Shown: positions 23,254 to 30,121 of the stretch, one piece after another | Position numbering within the stretch: the stretch's first letter is position 1 | How the letters are laid out: each line of letters opens with the position of its first letter | Assembly (NCBI GenBank): GCA_964404395.1 | Contig: CAYOKA010000013.1 | Location: 1-30,121, forward strand | Reading direction: 5' to 3' | DNA from: JAAYBT01 sp964404395 | GTDB lineage: Bacteria; Bacillota; Clostridia; Acetivibrionales; DTU013 | Length of the DNA: 30,121 nucleotides | Notes under the pieces: model-generated | The model's database searches: none | The model's input: only the letters and a program-made list of their open reading frames with translations | What the model was told of the DNA's origin: nothing | Translations under genes and position numbers: made by a program

Positions 23254-24708
23254 ATGAGAGTTGATGAAGTGCAAATTAATAGCATAGTTAAGGAAGTATT
23301 AAAACAAATACTTGATGATAAGGATATAAATATATCAAAAACAGATTACAGTAAGCAACCTGGGAATGAGAGTTTACAACACAGCTCGGACAGTGGTGTA
23401 TTCAATGACATGGATAGTGCAATAAAAGCAGCGAAGGATGCCCAGGAAAAACTGGTATCTATGAGCCTTGAAAAACGGAAAACAATAATTGAGGCTATGA
23501 GAGTGGCAATAAAGGATAATGCCGGGGTTCTTGCTTCGATGTCGGTTGAAGAAACCGGAATGGGAAGGGTCAAGGACAAGACAAATAAAAACCTGCTTGC
23601 TGCTTCCAGAACCCCTGGAATCGAAGACATAGCACCGGTTGCATATACGGGTGATTATGGATTTACAATGGTAGAGAGGGCTCCGTATGGAGTTATAGGT
23701 GCTATAACTCCTTCCACTAACCCCAGTGAAACGGTAGTATGCAACAGCATAGGCATGATAGCAGCAGGAAACTCGGTTGTATTCAACCCGCACCCTTCTG
23801 CAAATAAAGTAACTCAGTTTACCATAAAGCTTTTAAATAGGGCGATAGTATCAGCGGGTGGGCCTGAAAACCTGCTGGCCACTGTTGAACAATCTACAGC
23901 CCAGACAGGTATGATACTGATGGAACATCCTGATATAAGGCTTTTGGTGGTAACAGGAGGACCTGTGATAGTGAAAATCGCAATGAAATCTGGCAAAAAG
24001 GTTATTGCAGCAGGGCCTGGGAATCCTCCGGTGGTAGTAGATGAGACAGCGGACATTGAGAATGCGGCAAAAGATATAGTTGATGGAGCTTCATTTGACA
24101 ATAATCTCTTGTGCATTGCTGAAAAAGAGGTATTTGTAGTTGACATAGCGGCGGAACAGCTAAAGAAGTCGATGACGCTTAATGGTGCCTATGAACTTAA
24201 CAGAAGCCAGCTTGACAGACTAATGGATGTAATAACCGTAAAAAAAGCGGGCGGTGAGATTACTGTAAATAAAAGCTTCGTAGGTAAGGATGCAAAAGTA
24301 ATACTGTCACAGATAGGCATAGAGGTTGATGACCGGATAAAGCTTGCAATAGCGGAAGTAGAAGAGGATCATCCCCTCGTGTATCTGGAACAGCTAATGC
24401 CTGTACTTCCCATAGTAAGAGTAAGGGATGTAGATCATGCCGTAAGATTGGCTGTAAATGCTGAACAGAGGAACTATCATACTGCTATGATGCATTCAAA
24501 GAATGTAGAAAATCTGTCCAAAATGGCAAAGGCAATAAACACAACGATATTTGTAAAGAATGGACCGTCTTATGCGGGACTTGGAATGTTTGGGGAGGGT
24601 TTCACAACCTTTACAATAGCAAGTCCGACAGGAGAAGGGCTGACATCTCCCTTAACCTTTACGCGACAGAGAAGGTGTGTATTAAAAGACCAGTTCAGAA
24701 TAATATAA
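23254..24708 (+). CDS. CoA-acylating aldehyde dehydrogenase of the microcompartment
   Basis: 484 residues from ATG 23254, 5 nt after GGAGG; an ATG at 23242 overlaps that site. Residues 1-20 (VDEVQINSIVKEVLKQIL) are an amphipathic helix of the encapsulation-peptide type, separated by a polar linker from the catalytic domain (about 52 onward). ITPSTNPSETVV matches the PduP/EutE-type nucleotide/CoA region and Cys287 in FDNNLLCIAEKEV is the expected nucleophile. It turns the aldehyde made by the aldolase into acyl-CoA with reduction of NAD. Length and order are those of PduP/EutE-type enzymes. Substrate length (acetaldehyde, lactaldehyde or other) is not readable from sequence. Confidence 0.94.
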   Translation: MRVDEVQINSIVKEVLKQILDDKDINISKTDYSKQPGNESLQHSSDSGVFNDMDSAIKAAKDAQEKLVSMSLEKRKTIIEAMRVAIKDNAGVLASMSVEETGMGRVKDKTNKNLLAASRTPGIEDIAPVAYTGDYGFTMVERAPYGVIGAITPSTNPSETVVCNSIGMIAAGNSVVFNPHPSANKVTQFTIKLLNRAIVSAGGPENLLATVEQSTAQTGMILMEHPDIRLLVVTGGPVIVKIAMKSGKKVIAAGPGNPPVVVDETADIENAAKDIVDGASFDNNLLCIAEKEVFVVDIAAEQLKKSMTLNGAYELNRSQLDRLMDVITVKKAGGEITVNKSFVGKDAKVILSQIGIEVDDRIKLAIAEVEEDHPLVYLEQLMPVLPIVRVRDVDHAVRLAVNAEQRNYHTAMMHSKNVENLSKMAKAINTTIFVKNGPSYAGLGMFGEGFTTFTIASPTGEGLTSPLTFTRQRRCVLKDQFRII

Positions 24709-24730
24709 GATGGGCTACAAGGAGACGGCA

Positions 24731-26092
24731 GTGACAGAACCAAAGGAAAAGACTATGGATAAAACCAATATTATAGACATGATAAGAAATGCCGGTGTTG
24801 TAGGTGCAGGGGGAGCCGGATTTCCTACCCATGTAAAACTTTCGGCGAAAGCGGATTTTGTAATAGCTAATTGTGCAGAATGCGAACCCCTTTTAGAAAG
24901 TGACCGTCACCTTCTCTTGAGAGAACCCCGTAAGGTTATAGAAGGTTTAAAGGTTGCCGTAGAAACAGTCGGAGCTGCAAAAGGAATAATAGCGGTAAAA
25001 GAAAAACATAAAGACATCATAGAAATACTAACGCCTCTAATAGCAAAAGAAAGTAATCTGGAACTGTTTCTTCTTGGAAACTTCTATCCGGCCGGTGACG
25101 AGCATGTACTTGTGTACGAAGTGACCGGAAGGGTTGTTCCCATGGGAGGGATACCGCTGCACGCCGGTGTTGTGGTTAACAACGCATATACGCTTGCCAT
25201 GGTTTGTGATGCTGTCTGCGGTAAAAGCTTTACTCACAGATATGTAACTGTTACAGGCGTTGTAAGAACCCCCTGTGTTGCAAGGCTGCCAATAGGCATG
25301 TCCATACGGGAAGCCATTGAGAAGGCGGGGGGCGGAATAACAGTCAATAGCTTCCGGGCGATAATTGGCGGACCTATGATGGGAAAAATCGAGGAAGACC
25401 TGGAAAAGCCCTTGCTTAAAACTACCGGCGGAATAATAGTGCTGCCGCAGAACAGTAAACTGATAGAGCTAAAGACCTCTTCACTTGAAGCATCCTTCAG
25501 GAGGATCAGGTCCACCTGCTGCCAGTGCAGCTTCTGCACCGATATGTGTCCAAGAAGCCTTTTAGGACATAAGCTGTCGCCTCATAAAATAATGAGGGCA
25601 GTTCCTTTTTCAAGTACGGATATCAATGCAGAAAGCATATATAACTCGTCGCTGTGCAGCGAATGCGGACTATGCGGATATTTTTCCTGTACAATGGGTC
25701 TTAAGCCCAATATGATTAATGGATTTTTAAAGGGAGTAATGGCAAAAAATAAAATTAGACCTGACTTTAAGGGAGTAAAGCCTTATGATGTAAATCCGTT
25801 CAGGGAGGACAGGAAAGTGCCTACAGAAAGGCTCACCGCAAGGCTGGGCCTATCTCAATATGACAGACACCTGCCATTCAAGGATGGGGAAATCGACGCT
25901 CAAATACTAGTGATACCCTTAAAGCAGCATACAGGCGCCCCTTCCATACCTGTAGTTAATACAGGTGACAGGGTAAATGCAGGTGGTCTTCTTGCAGAAA
26001 TACCTGACGGTAGTCTTGGTGCGAATATACACTGTCCAAGAGATGGGATTGTTAAAGAAGTGTCAGAAAGAATAGTTGTAGATTGTTCGTAA
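24731..26092 (+). CDS. pduS: PduS-like Fe-S flavoprotein NADH dehydrogenase/cobalamin reductase
   Basis: 453 residues from GTG 24731, 6 nt after AAGGAG; a frame-compatible ATG at 24710, 1 nt after the AldDH stop, lacks a site. The RnfC/Nqo1-type nucleotide and flavin-binding part has VVGAGGAGFPTHVKLSAK, then NCAECEPLLESDR. Two Cys clusters for 4Fe-4S centres follow: CCQCSFCTDMCP (263-273) and CSECGLCGYFSC (309-320). A C-terminal segment resembles the sandwich-hybrid motif (NTGDRVNAGGLLAEIPDG). PduS is known as a cobalamin reductase, but this locus has no B12-dependent dehydratase or adenosyltransferase. Here it more likely passes electrons from NADH out of the lumen via the PduT-like shell protein next door. 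Confidence 0.9.
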   Translation: MTEPKEKTMDKTNIIDMIRNAGVVGAGGAGFPTHVKLSAKADFVIANCAECEPLLESDRHLLLREPRKVIEGLKVAVETVGAAKGIIAVKEKHKDIIEILTPLIAKESNLELFLLGNFYPAGDEHVLVYEVTGRVVPMGGIPLHAGVVVNNAYTLAMVCDAVCGKSFTHRYVTVTGVVRTPCVARLPIGMSIREAIEKAGGGITVNSFRAIIGGPMMGKIEEDLEKPLLKTTGGIIVLPQNSKLIELKTSSLEASFRRIRSTCCQCSFCTDMCPRSLLGHKLSPHKIMRAVPFSSTDINAESIYNSSLCSECGLCGYFSCTMGLKPNMINGFLKGVMAKNKIRPDFKGVKPYDVNPFREDRKVPTERLTARLGLSQYDRHLPFKDGEIDAQILVIPLKQHTGAPSIPVVNTGDRVNAGGLLAEIPDGSLGANIHCPRDGIVKEVSERIVVDCS

Positions 26093-26129
26093 AGTGTAGA
26101 AAAGTTTACGGTTAACCTGGAGGAATAGA

Positions 26130-26675
26130 ATGAAGTCCATAGGAATAATTGAGGTCTCAAGTATAGCAAAAGGGATAGAACTCTGCGACCATATGATAAA
26201 AGCGGCTGAGATAACAGTAGTGGAAGCTATGCCTATGTGCCCGGGGAAATACGTGATAATAATATGCGGTGATGTGGCTGATGTAAAGCATTCTGTCGAG
26301 ACTGCATCTAATGAAGCCGGAGCGGCGCTTGTAGATAAGCTTGTAATACCCAACATACATGAACAGGTATTTGGTGCAGTGAACTGTACAGTTCATATAG
26401 ACAGTATAGAGGCTCTCGGCATAATAGAAACCTATTCTGTAGCATCAGGGATCAGGTCGGCCGATACAGCAGTGAAAGCTGCCAGTATAGACCTGATAGA
26501 GATCAGGCTTTCCAGGGGTATGGGGGGAAAATCATACATTACGCTTACCGGTAGTGTCGGAGCAGTAAAGGCAGCTGTAACAGCAGGCTGTGAGGCCGCC
26601 AGGGAAGAGGGCCTTCTTGCAGGATATTCCGTAATACCTTCACCCCATAGTGAACTGAAAAGATTTATTTATTAA
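26130..26675 (+). CDS. pduT: PduT-like BMC-T shell protein with Fe-S pore motif
   Basis: 181 residues from ATG 26130, 6 nt after GGAGG. Two BMC domains in tandem: first IGIIEVSSIAKGIELCDHMIKA, second ALGIIETYSVASGIRSADTAVKA. Residue Cys37 in MPMCPGKYVII corresponds to Cys38 of PduT, which in the trimer holds a 4Fe-4S cluster in the central pore. It follows the PduS-like gene, its known partner, with 37 nt between. Together they would move electrons through the shell. Confidence 0.93.
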   Translation: MKSIGIIEVSSIAKGIELCDHMIKAAEITVVEAMPMCPGKYVIIICGDVADVKHSVETASNEAGAALVDKLVIPNIHEQVFGAVNCTVHIDSIEALGIIETYSVASGIRSADTAVKAASIDLIEIRLSRGMGGKSYITLTGSVGAVKAAVTAGCEAAREEGLLAGYSVIPSPHSELKRFIY

Positions 26676-26737
26676 ATATTCAGCAGACTGCTATGAAAAA
26701 GAAGAGCCGACGGAAAACTAACAGGAGAGTGAATTAC

Positions 26738-27004
26738 TTGTTTTACGGTAAAGTAGTAGGTTCTATAGTATGCACTATAAAGGATGAAAAGCTAAAAGGG
26801 AAGAAGCTGCTTGTTGTTCAGAGGGTAAACTATGAGGGCGAGGATGAAGGGAGTCCCATAATAGCAGTGGACACGGCACGTGCGGGAGCAGGAGACTTTG
26901 TGTTCCTCGCAAAAGGGAAAGAGGCGTCTCTGCCTTTTGGTGATATGAAACATCCGGTTGACGCATCAATCATAGGTATAATAGACAGGACAAATGTAAA
27001 ATAA
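26738..27004 (+). CDS. BMC-P (EutN/CcmL-type) shell protein, second copy
   Basis: 88 residues if started at TTG 26738, which gives FYGKVVGSIVCTIKDEKLKG, the normal EutN N-terminus, with AGGAGAG 8 nt upstream. A longer frame from ATG 26693 would add a basic 15-residue piece without a ribosome binding site near it. KKLLVVQRVN, VDTARAGAGDFVFLAKGKEA and DASIIGIIDRTNV complete the fold. It is a standard-length pentamer protein. Confidence 0.9.
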   Translation: MFYGKVVGSIVCTIKDEKLKGKKLLVVQRVNYEGEDEGSPIIAVDTARAGAGDFVFLAKGKEASLPFGDMKHPVDASIIGIIDRTNVK

Positions 27005-27020
27005 GATCAAGGTGATATGG

Positions 27021-27281
27021 TTGTTGATTTGTAAGGTAATAGGGCAGGTAATATCAACCTGTAAGGACAAAAATATACTGGGTAAAAAGCTTATGATTGT
27101 GCAGGAAAAGCATAACCTTGGTACAAAGAAATCATTAATTGCCATTGACTGCGTTGATGCGGGGATAGGCGATACTGTTATAGTTGTCCATGAAGGCGGT
27201 TCATCACGGATGGCATCGCAGTGTTCTGAAGGCCCTGTAGATGCAGCAATTGTTGGAGTTGTTGATTATGATGAATGGTGA
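27021..27281 (+). CDS. BMC-P (EutN/CcmL-type) shell protein, third copy
   Basis: About 86 residues from TTG 27021 (AAGG 9 nt upstream); TTG 27024 and GTG 27012 are alternatives. LLICKVIGQVISTCKDKN, KKLMIVQEKH, IAIDCVDAGIGDTVIVVHEG and VDAAIVGVVDYDE are typical EutN elements. An out-of-frame ATG (27017) opens only a 5-codon ORF in front. The stop (27279-27281) lies 1 nt before the PduL ATG, so the two are probably coupled. Three BMC-P paralogues in one operon suggest mixed vertices, as found in other aldolase-type BMC loci. Confidence 0.88.
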   Translation: MLICKVIGQVISTCKDKNILGKKLMIVQEKHNLGTKKSLIAIDCVDAGIGDTVIVVHEGGSSRMASQCSEGPVDAAIVGVVDYDEW

Positions 27282-27282
27282 A

Positions 27283-27879
27283 ATGACATTAGCTTTAAAT
27301 AGAGCTGCGATGGAAAAGGACATAAATGTCGGCATTTCAAACAGGCATGTGCATCTCTCTGTTATCGAAAAGGAAATACTTTTCGGCATAGACTATCAAT
27401 TGACATATATAAAGAGCCTGTCACAAAAGGGACAGTTCGCAGCAAAGGAAACGGTGACACTTATAGGATTGAAAGGCAGCATAGATAATGTGAGGATATT
27501 GGGTCCTGAGAGGAAGGAAACTCAGGTTGAGATATCCAGAACAGATATGTATAAGCTTGGTGTAAATGCACCTGTGAGGGATTCGGGAAACCTTGAAAAC
27601 ACACCGGGGATAGTCATAATAGGGCCGAAAGGAATGGTCACTCTGAAAAGGGGTGTCATATGTGCCAAGAGGCATATACACATGAACCCGGAAGATGCGG
27701 AAGCTTTTATGCTTAACGACAAGGATGAGGTAATGGTTAGAGTAAACGGTGAAAGAGGGCTTATTTTTGAAAATGTACTAATCAGGGTGGATGAAAGCTT
27801 TGTGCTGGAGTATCACATAGATACCGATGAAGCCAATGCATCAGGACTGAGGAATAATGATAAGGTTGAGATAGTATAA
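27283..27879 (+). CDS. pduL: PduL-type phosphate acyltransferase (phosphotransacylase)
   Basis: 198 residues from ATG 27283, 1 nt after the previous stop; ATG codons at 27268 and 27271 are in frame but lie inside that gene. GISNRHVHLS (17-26) and CAKRHIHMNPEDAEAF (128-142) give the His pairs that bind two zinc ions, and EYHIDTDEANASG (177-189) is the third conserved block. PduL converts acyl-CoA and phosphate to acyl phosphate and frees CoA inside the shell. No long N-terminal encapsulation helix is present; the first 12 residues are short and weakly amphipathic. It closes the operon. No acetate kinase gene follows, so the phosphate must be used by an enzyme encoded elsewhere. Confidence 0.93.
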   Translation: MTLALNRAAMEKDINVGISNRHVHLSVIEKEILFGIDYQLTYIKSLSQKGQFAAKETVTLIGLKGSIDNVRILGPERKETQVEISRTDMYKLGVNAPVRDSGNLENTPGIVIIGPKGMVTLKRGVICAKRHIHMNPEDAEAFMLNDKDEVMVRVNGERGLIFENVLIRVDESFVLEYHIDTDEANASGLRNNDKVEIV

Positions 27880-27923
27880 GGCTTTTGCGCTTCACGGCAA
27901 GGATGAGGTAATGGTTAGAGTAA
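27703..27923 (+). repeat. 43-nt internal pduL segment repeated directly after the gene
   Basis: Bases 27703-27745 (inside pduL, residues 141-155) and 27881-27923 (starting 2 nt after the pduL stop) share 39 of 43 positions, including 26 identical in a row (27720-27745 with 27898-27923). The second copy would read AFALHGKDEVMVRV, but in a shifted frame relative to pduL. It looks like the remnant of a partial duplication or of a lost pduL paralogue. Confidence 0.8.
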
Positions 27924-27929
27924 TGAAGT

Positions 27930-27969
27930 ATAGCACATATTAGTTGACGCGTCAACGAATATGTGCTAT
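27930..27969. promoter_or_regulatory. 40-bp palindromic operator overlapping the marR promoter
   Basis: Outer arms ATAGCACATATT (27930-27941) and AATATGTGCTAT (27958-27969) are perfect complements, and the centre TTGACGCGTCAA (27944-27955) is itself a palindrome. Only one of 20 base pairs is mismatched. TTGACG (27944-27949), a 17-nt spacer and TATGCT (27967-27972) make a good promoter inside it. A MarR dimer or pair of dimers bound here would block transcription of marR and the MATE gene. Confidence 0.8.
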
Positions 27970-28006
27970 GCTTCTTTTTGCATCTTTAAGAAAGGGGGGG
28001 AGAGCC

Positions 28007-28465
28007 GTGGATACATCTGATAAAAGTGAAAAAATCTTAGGACTTATTAACTCGCTGCATCAAAAAATGCGGTTAATACAAGAAACTAAAATGCGGAAAT
28101 ATGGTTTATCATATGGCGAATGTATGCAGCTTCTGACTTTAGCCCGGGAGAGTGAGATGATAAATCAAAATATCTTGGCAAGCAAGCTGAATATAGATAA
28201 AGCTTTGGTTGCCAGACAGCTTGCAAGGCTTGAAAGCAAGGAGTTTATTACACGTACAAAAAACCCGTATAATCAGCGTGAAAATGAAATTACACTGACA
28301 GACAAAGCAAAAGAGCTTGTGCCGAAGCTGATCTTCTCCCATCAGCAGGGGATAAATCAAATTTTCACACAAATCCCCGGGGAGGACTTGGAGATCTTTG
28401 AAAAGACGCTGGCGACCTTGTTGTGCAGTATAGAGAAAAGTATTAATGTAATAGTAAAAAAATAG
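28007..28465 (+). CDS. MarR-family transcriptional regulator
   Basis: 152 residues from GTG 28007, behind AAAGGGGGGGAGA; the longer frame to TTG 27944 starts inside the operator. The winged helix is visible: LNIDKALVARQLARLESKEFITRTK, then NEITLTDKAKELVPKL, flanked by dimerisation helices. MarR proteins repress nearby efflux or detoxification genes and release DNA on binding small aromatic compounds or oxidants. The following gene is a MATE exporter 15 nt away, a MepR-MepA-like arrangement. The 40-bp palindrome upstream suggests autoregulation. Confidence 0.92.
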   Translation: MDTSDKSEKILGLINSLHQKMRLIQETKMRKYGLSYGECMQLLTLARESEMINQNILASKLNIDKALVARQLARLESKEFITRTKNPYNQRENEITLTDKAKELVPKLIFSHQQGINQIFTQIPGEDLEIFEKTLATLLCSIEKSINVIVKK

Positions 28466-28480
28466 ACTGGAGATAACATC

Positions 28481-29866
28481 GTGAACGACAAAAAAGTTAA
28501 AATTCTTAGTGACGCCCCTGTAACAAAGGCTATCTTTACCATGTCATTACCCGTTGTTGCAGGAATGATGGTGCAGGTCCTATATAATTTGGTCGACATC
28601 TTTTTCATTGGAAAACTTAGCGACCCCAATCAGCTTGCTGCCGCGAACATCACTACCCCGATTTTCATGATTATGATGGCGCTGGCGGGTATAGTTGGAA
28701 CAGGCGCTGCTTCGTATATTTCGCGCTGCCTTGGAGAAAAAAATTACGAACAGGCCAATAAAACACTCTCAACCGGAGTTGCAATCTGCATTGGCATGGG
28801 TCTGCTTGTTACGGTACTTGCAAGCATATTCGCAGGTGCAATCGTAAACAACCTGGGTGCCAGCAGTGACACCTTCCCCTTCGCCTATGATTATTCCATT
28901 GTCCTATTTGCAGGAAGCATATTTATCATGTGCAATTTCGCATTAGGGCAGCTTTTGCGAAGCGAAGGGTCTGCGATGATTGCTATGATTGGTATGATGA
29001 TAGGAACAGTGGGAAATATCATATTAGATCCGATTTTTATTTTCGGATTTGATATGGGGATTATGGGAGCTGCTATTGCTACGGTGCTTGGCAACATATG
29101 CAGTCTGGCCTTCTATGTCATTTGTTATACAAGGGGAAAATCGCTTGTTAAAATCAGTCCAAGGTATATCTCCTCAGACAGAATTATATGGAAGGAAATT
29201 TTCATTATAGGGATTCCGGCATCTTTAAGCCAGATACTCATGAGTGTTGCAATGATTTTATGTAATAACATAGCTGTCACCTACGGGGATTTTGTTGTTG
29301 CAGGGATGGGCGTTGCCTCAAAAGTGATGACCATCGGTACCTTTATCTTTATGGGTTTTGCTGCAGGCTGCCAGCCACTTGTAGGATTTAATTACGGAGC
29401 GGGTAATTTTCAGCGTGTCAAAGAGGTTATTAAGAAGGGCATGATTATAACAACCCTTATCGGAGTAGTGCTTGCTGGTGTTTTTATTATTTTCACAAAT
29501 AGCTTTATTTCGTTTTTCACTGATATACCGGAGGTTATAGAACAAGGAACTACTATTTTACGAGCACTGTCGCTATCACTGCCCGTACTTGGAGTACTGA
29601 TGATCTCTACAACAACAGTGCAGGCTATGGGCAAAGCAACTGCGTCGTTGCTGCTCTCCATATCTAGACAAGGTATTGTCCACATTCCTCTGCTGTATAT
29701 ATTAAGCGAACTGTTTGCATTAAGCGGGCTAATTTTGGCTCAACCCATTACTGATGCATGTATGGCGGTTTTCGCTATAATTATATTATTATCAATTACC
29801 AAAAAGAATAGGCTGATGCAGGGAGAGGTAAAATTATCTCCATTGCCGGATGCGCAGGATTGTTGA
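28481..29866 (+). CDS. MATE-family multidrug/cation antiporter (MepA-like)
   Basis: 461 residues from GTG 28481, 9 nt after GGAG. Twelve hydrophobic segments in two halves; the first block PVVAGMMVQVLYNLVDIFFIG and the matching second-half ASLSQILMSVAMILCNNIAV, and the GFAAGCQPLVGFNYGAGN segment are MATE hallmarks. MATE proteins export cationic drugs and metabolites using a sodium or proton gradient. Same operon as the MarR gene; probably unrelated to the microcompartment except for position. Confidence 0.93.
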   Translation: MNDKKVKILSDAPVTKAIFTMSLPVVAGMMVQVLYNLVDIFFIGKLSDPNQLAAANITTPIFMIMMALAGIVGTGAASYISRCLGEKNYEQANKTLSTGVAICIGMGLLVTVLASIFAGAIVNNLGASSDTFPFAYDYSIVLFAGSIFIMCNFALGQLLRSEGSAMIAMIGMMIGTVGNIILDPIFIFGFDMGIMGAAIATVLGNICSLAFYVICYTRGKSLVKISPRYISSDRIIWKEIFIIGIPASLSQILMSVAMILCNNIAVTYGDFVVAGMGVASKVMTIGTFIFMGFAAGCQPLVGFNYGAGNFQRVKEVIKKGMIITTLIGVVLAGVFIIFTNSFISFFTDIPEVIEQGTTILRALSLSLPVLGVLMISTTTVQAMGKATASLLLSISRQGIVHIPLLYILSELFALSGLILAQPITDACMAVFAIIILLSITKKNRLMQGEVKLSPLPDAQDC

Positions 29867-29905
29867 CTTTGGCGCATATAATCTTCATTTATATGCTGCG
29901 CAGCA

Positions 29906-29929
29906 GACATTTTGAGAATGTCCTCTTTT
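29906..29929 (+). terminator. Possible terminator of the marR-MATE operon
   Basis: GACATT (29906-29911) pairs with AATGTC (29917-29922), followed by CTCTTTT. The stem is only 6 bp, so termination would be weak. A second hairpin lies just before (GCATATAA at 29875-29882 with TTATATGC at 29888-29895). Confidence 0.4.
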
Positions 29930-30078
29930 GTGGTATTATATTAGTGTGTTAAGAATCTCTACTTTAATAGAATTCAAGCAATTATATTTTCTGCATGAAA
30001 TTTTCACGGGAAATTGTCTAATACTTTTGTTTGGAAAGTAGATATATTTTAAAACGCAATACATCTATAATAGATCTG

Positions 30079-30105
30079 CTTTGTTATGCTATTAGCATAG
30101 CAAAG
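30079..30105. repeat. 12-bp inverted repeat near the right edge
   Basis: CTTTGTTATGCT (30079-30090) pairs with AGCATAGCAAAG (30094-30105) with one wobble and a 3-nt loop. It lies in AT-rich non-coding DNA after the MATE gene. It could be an operator, a terminator for a gene beyond the edge, or a repeat element. Confidence 0.5.
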
Positions 30106-30121
30106 TTATAAAACAATTGAT

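Noticed and set aside
24710..24730. ATG 24710 as the start of the PduS-like gene
   Set aside because: It lies 1 nt after the AldDH stop without a ribosome binding site, while GTG 24731 has AAGGAG at 6 nt.
7..30121. CRISPR arrays, tRNA or rRNA genes
   Set aside because: I looked for regular spaced repeats, cloverleaf arms and rRNA-like sequence and saw none.

Overview
The window reads as a chromosomal segment of a motile, anaerobic, low-to-mid GC Clostridia-type Firmicute. The evidence is the mbl-flhO-flhP gene order known from Bacillus and clostridia, strong AGGAGG-type ribosome binding sites, frequent TTG/GTG starts, lipoprotein sugar-binding proteins and a Pdu-like microcompartment gene set. 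Genus cannot be fixed from the sequence alone.

Layout. (1) 1-381: the tail of an unrecognised ORF, a GAAA-loop hairpin, and the last 46 codons of a truncated RbsD/FucU-family sugar mutarotase. (2) 406-6945: a sugar-uptake and catabolic operon with a ribose/galactose-type ABC importer (binding lipoprotein, frameshifted ATPase, permease), a ThuA-like protein, a zinc-type MDR dehydrogenase and a TIM-barrel-like conserved protein. Inverted repeats lie between several of its genes. (3) 6946-12047: the housekeeping block mbl, flhO, flhP, a FlgJ-type rod-binding protein, and an exported phosphodiester-glycosidase-like protein. A YkgJ-type Cys-cluster protein follows on the minus strand (12131-12958). 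(4) 13064-27923: a LacI regulator and its apparent regulon. This has a second, complete sugar ABC importer, an M24/creatinase-fold protein that has lost three of five metal ligands, an FGGY sugar kinase and a class II aldolase. A bacterial microcompartment (BMC) operon follows: two BMC-H, a small EutT-N-like protein, three BMC-P, one PduT-like BMC-T, a CoA-acylating aldehyde dehydrogenase, a PduS-like Fe-S flavoprotein and PduL. (5) 27930-29866: a MarR regulator and MATE exporter pair under a near-perfect 40-bp palindrome.

How the main system probably works (inference). An imported sugar or sugar conjugate is phosphorylated by the FGGY kinase and cleaved by the class II aldolase to a triose phosphate and a short aldehyde. 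The aldehyde is handled inside the shell: AldDH makes acyl-CoA, PduL makes acyl phosphate and recycles CoA, and PduS with the Fe-S pore protein PduT-like BMC-T reoxidises NADH. There is no B12 diol dehydratase, glycyl-radical enzyme, sugar isomerase, alcohol dehydrogenase or acetate kinase in the operon. It is therefore an aldolase-fed BMC with its own transporter and regulator, related in logic to fucose/rhamnose compartments. The metal-ligand-depleted M24 protein between the transporter and kinase has no obvious place in that scheme and is the most interesting lead.

Quality notes: the 100-N run inside lacI is flanked by an exact 55-bp duplication. Collapsing it restores an intact gene. Two other genes (ATPase at 1602-3093, small BMC protein at 22487-22815) carry apparent single-base frame breaks that could be sequencing errors or real.
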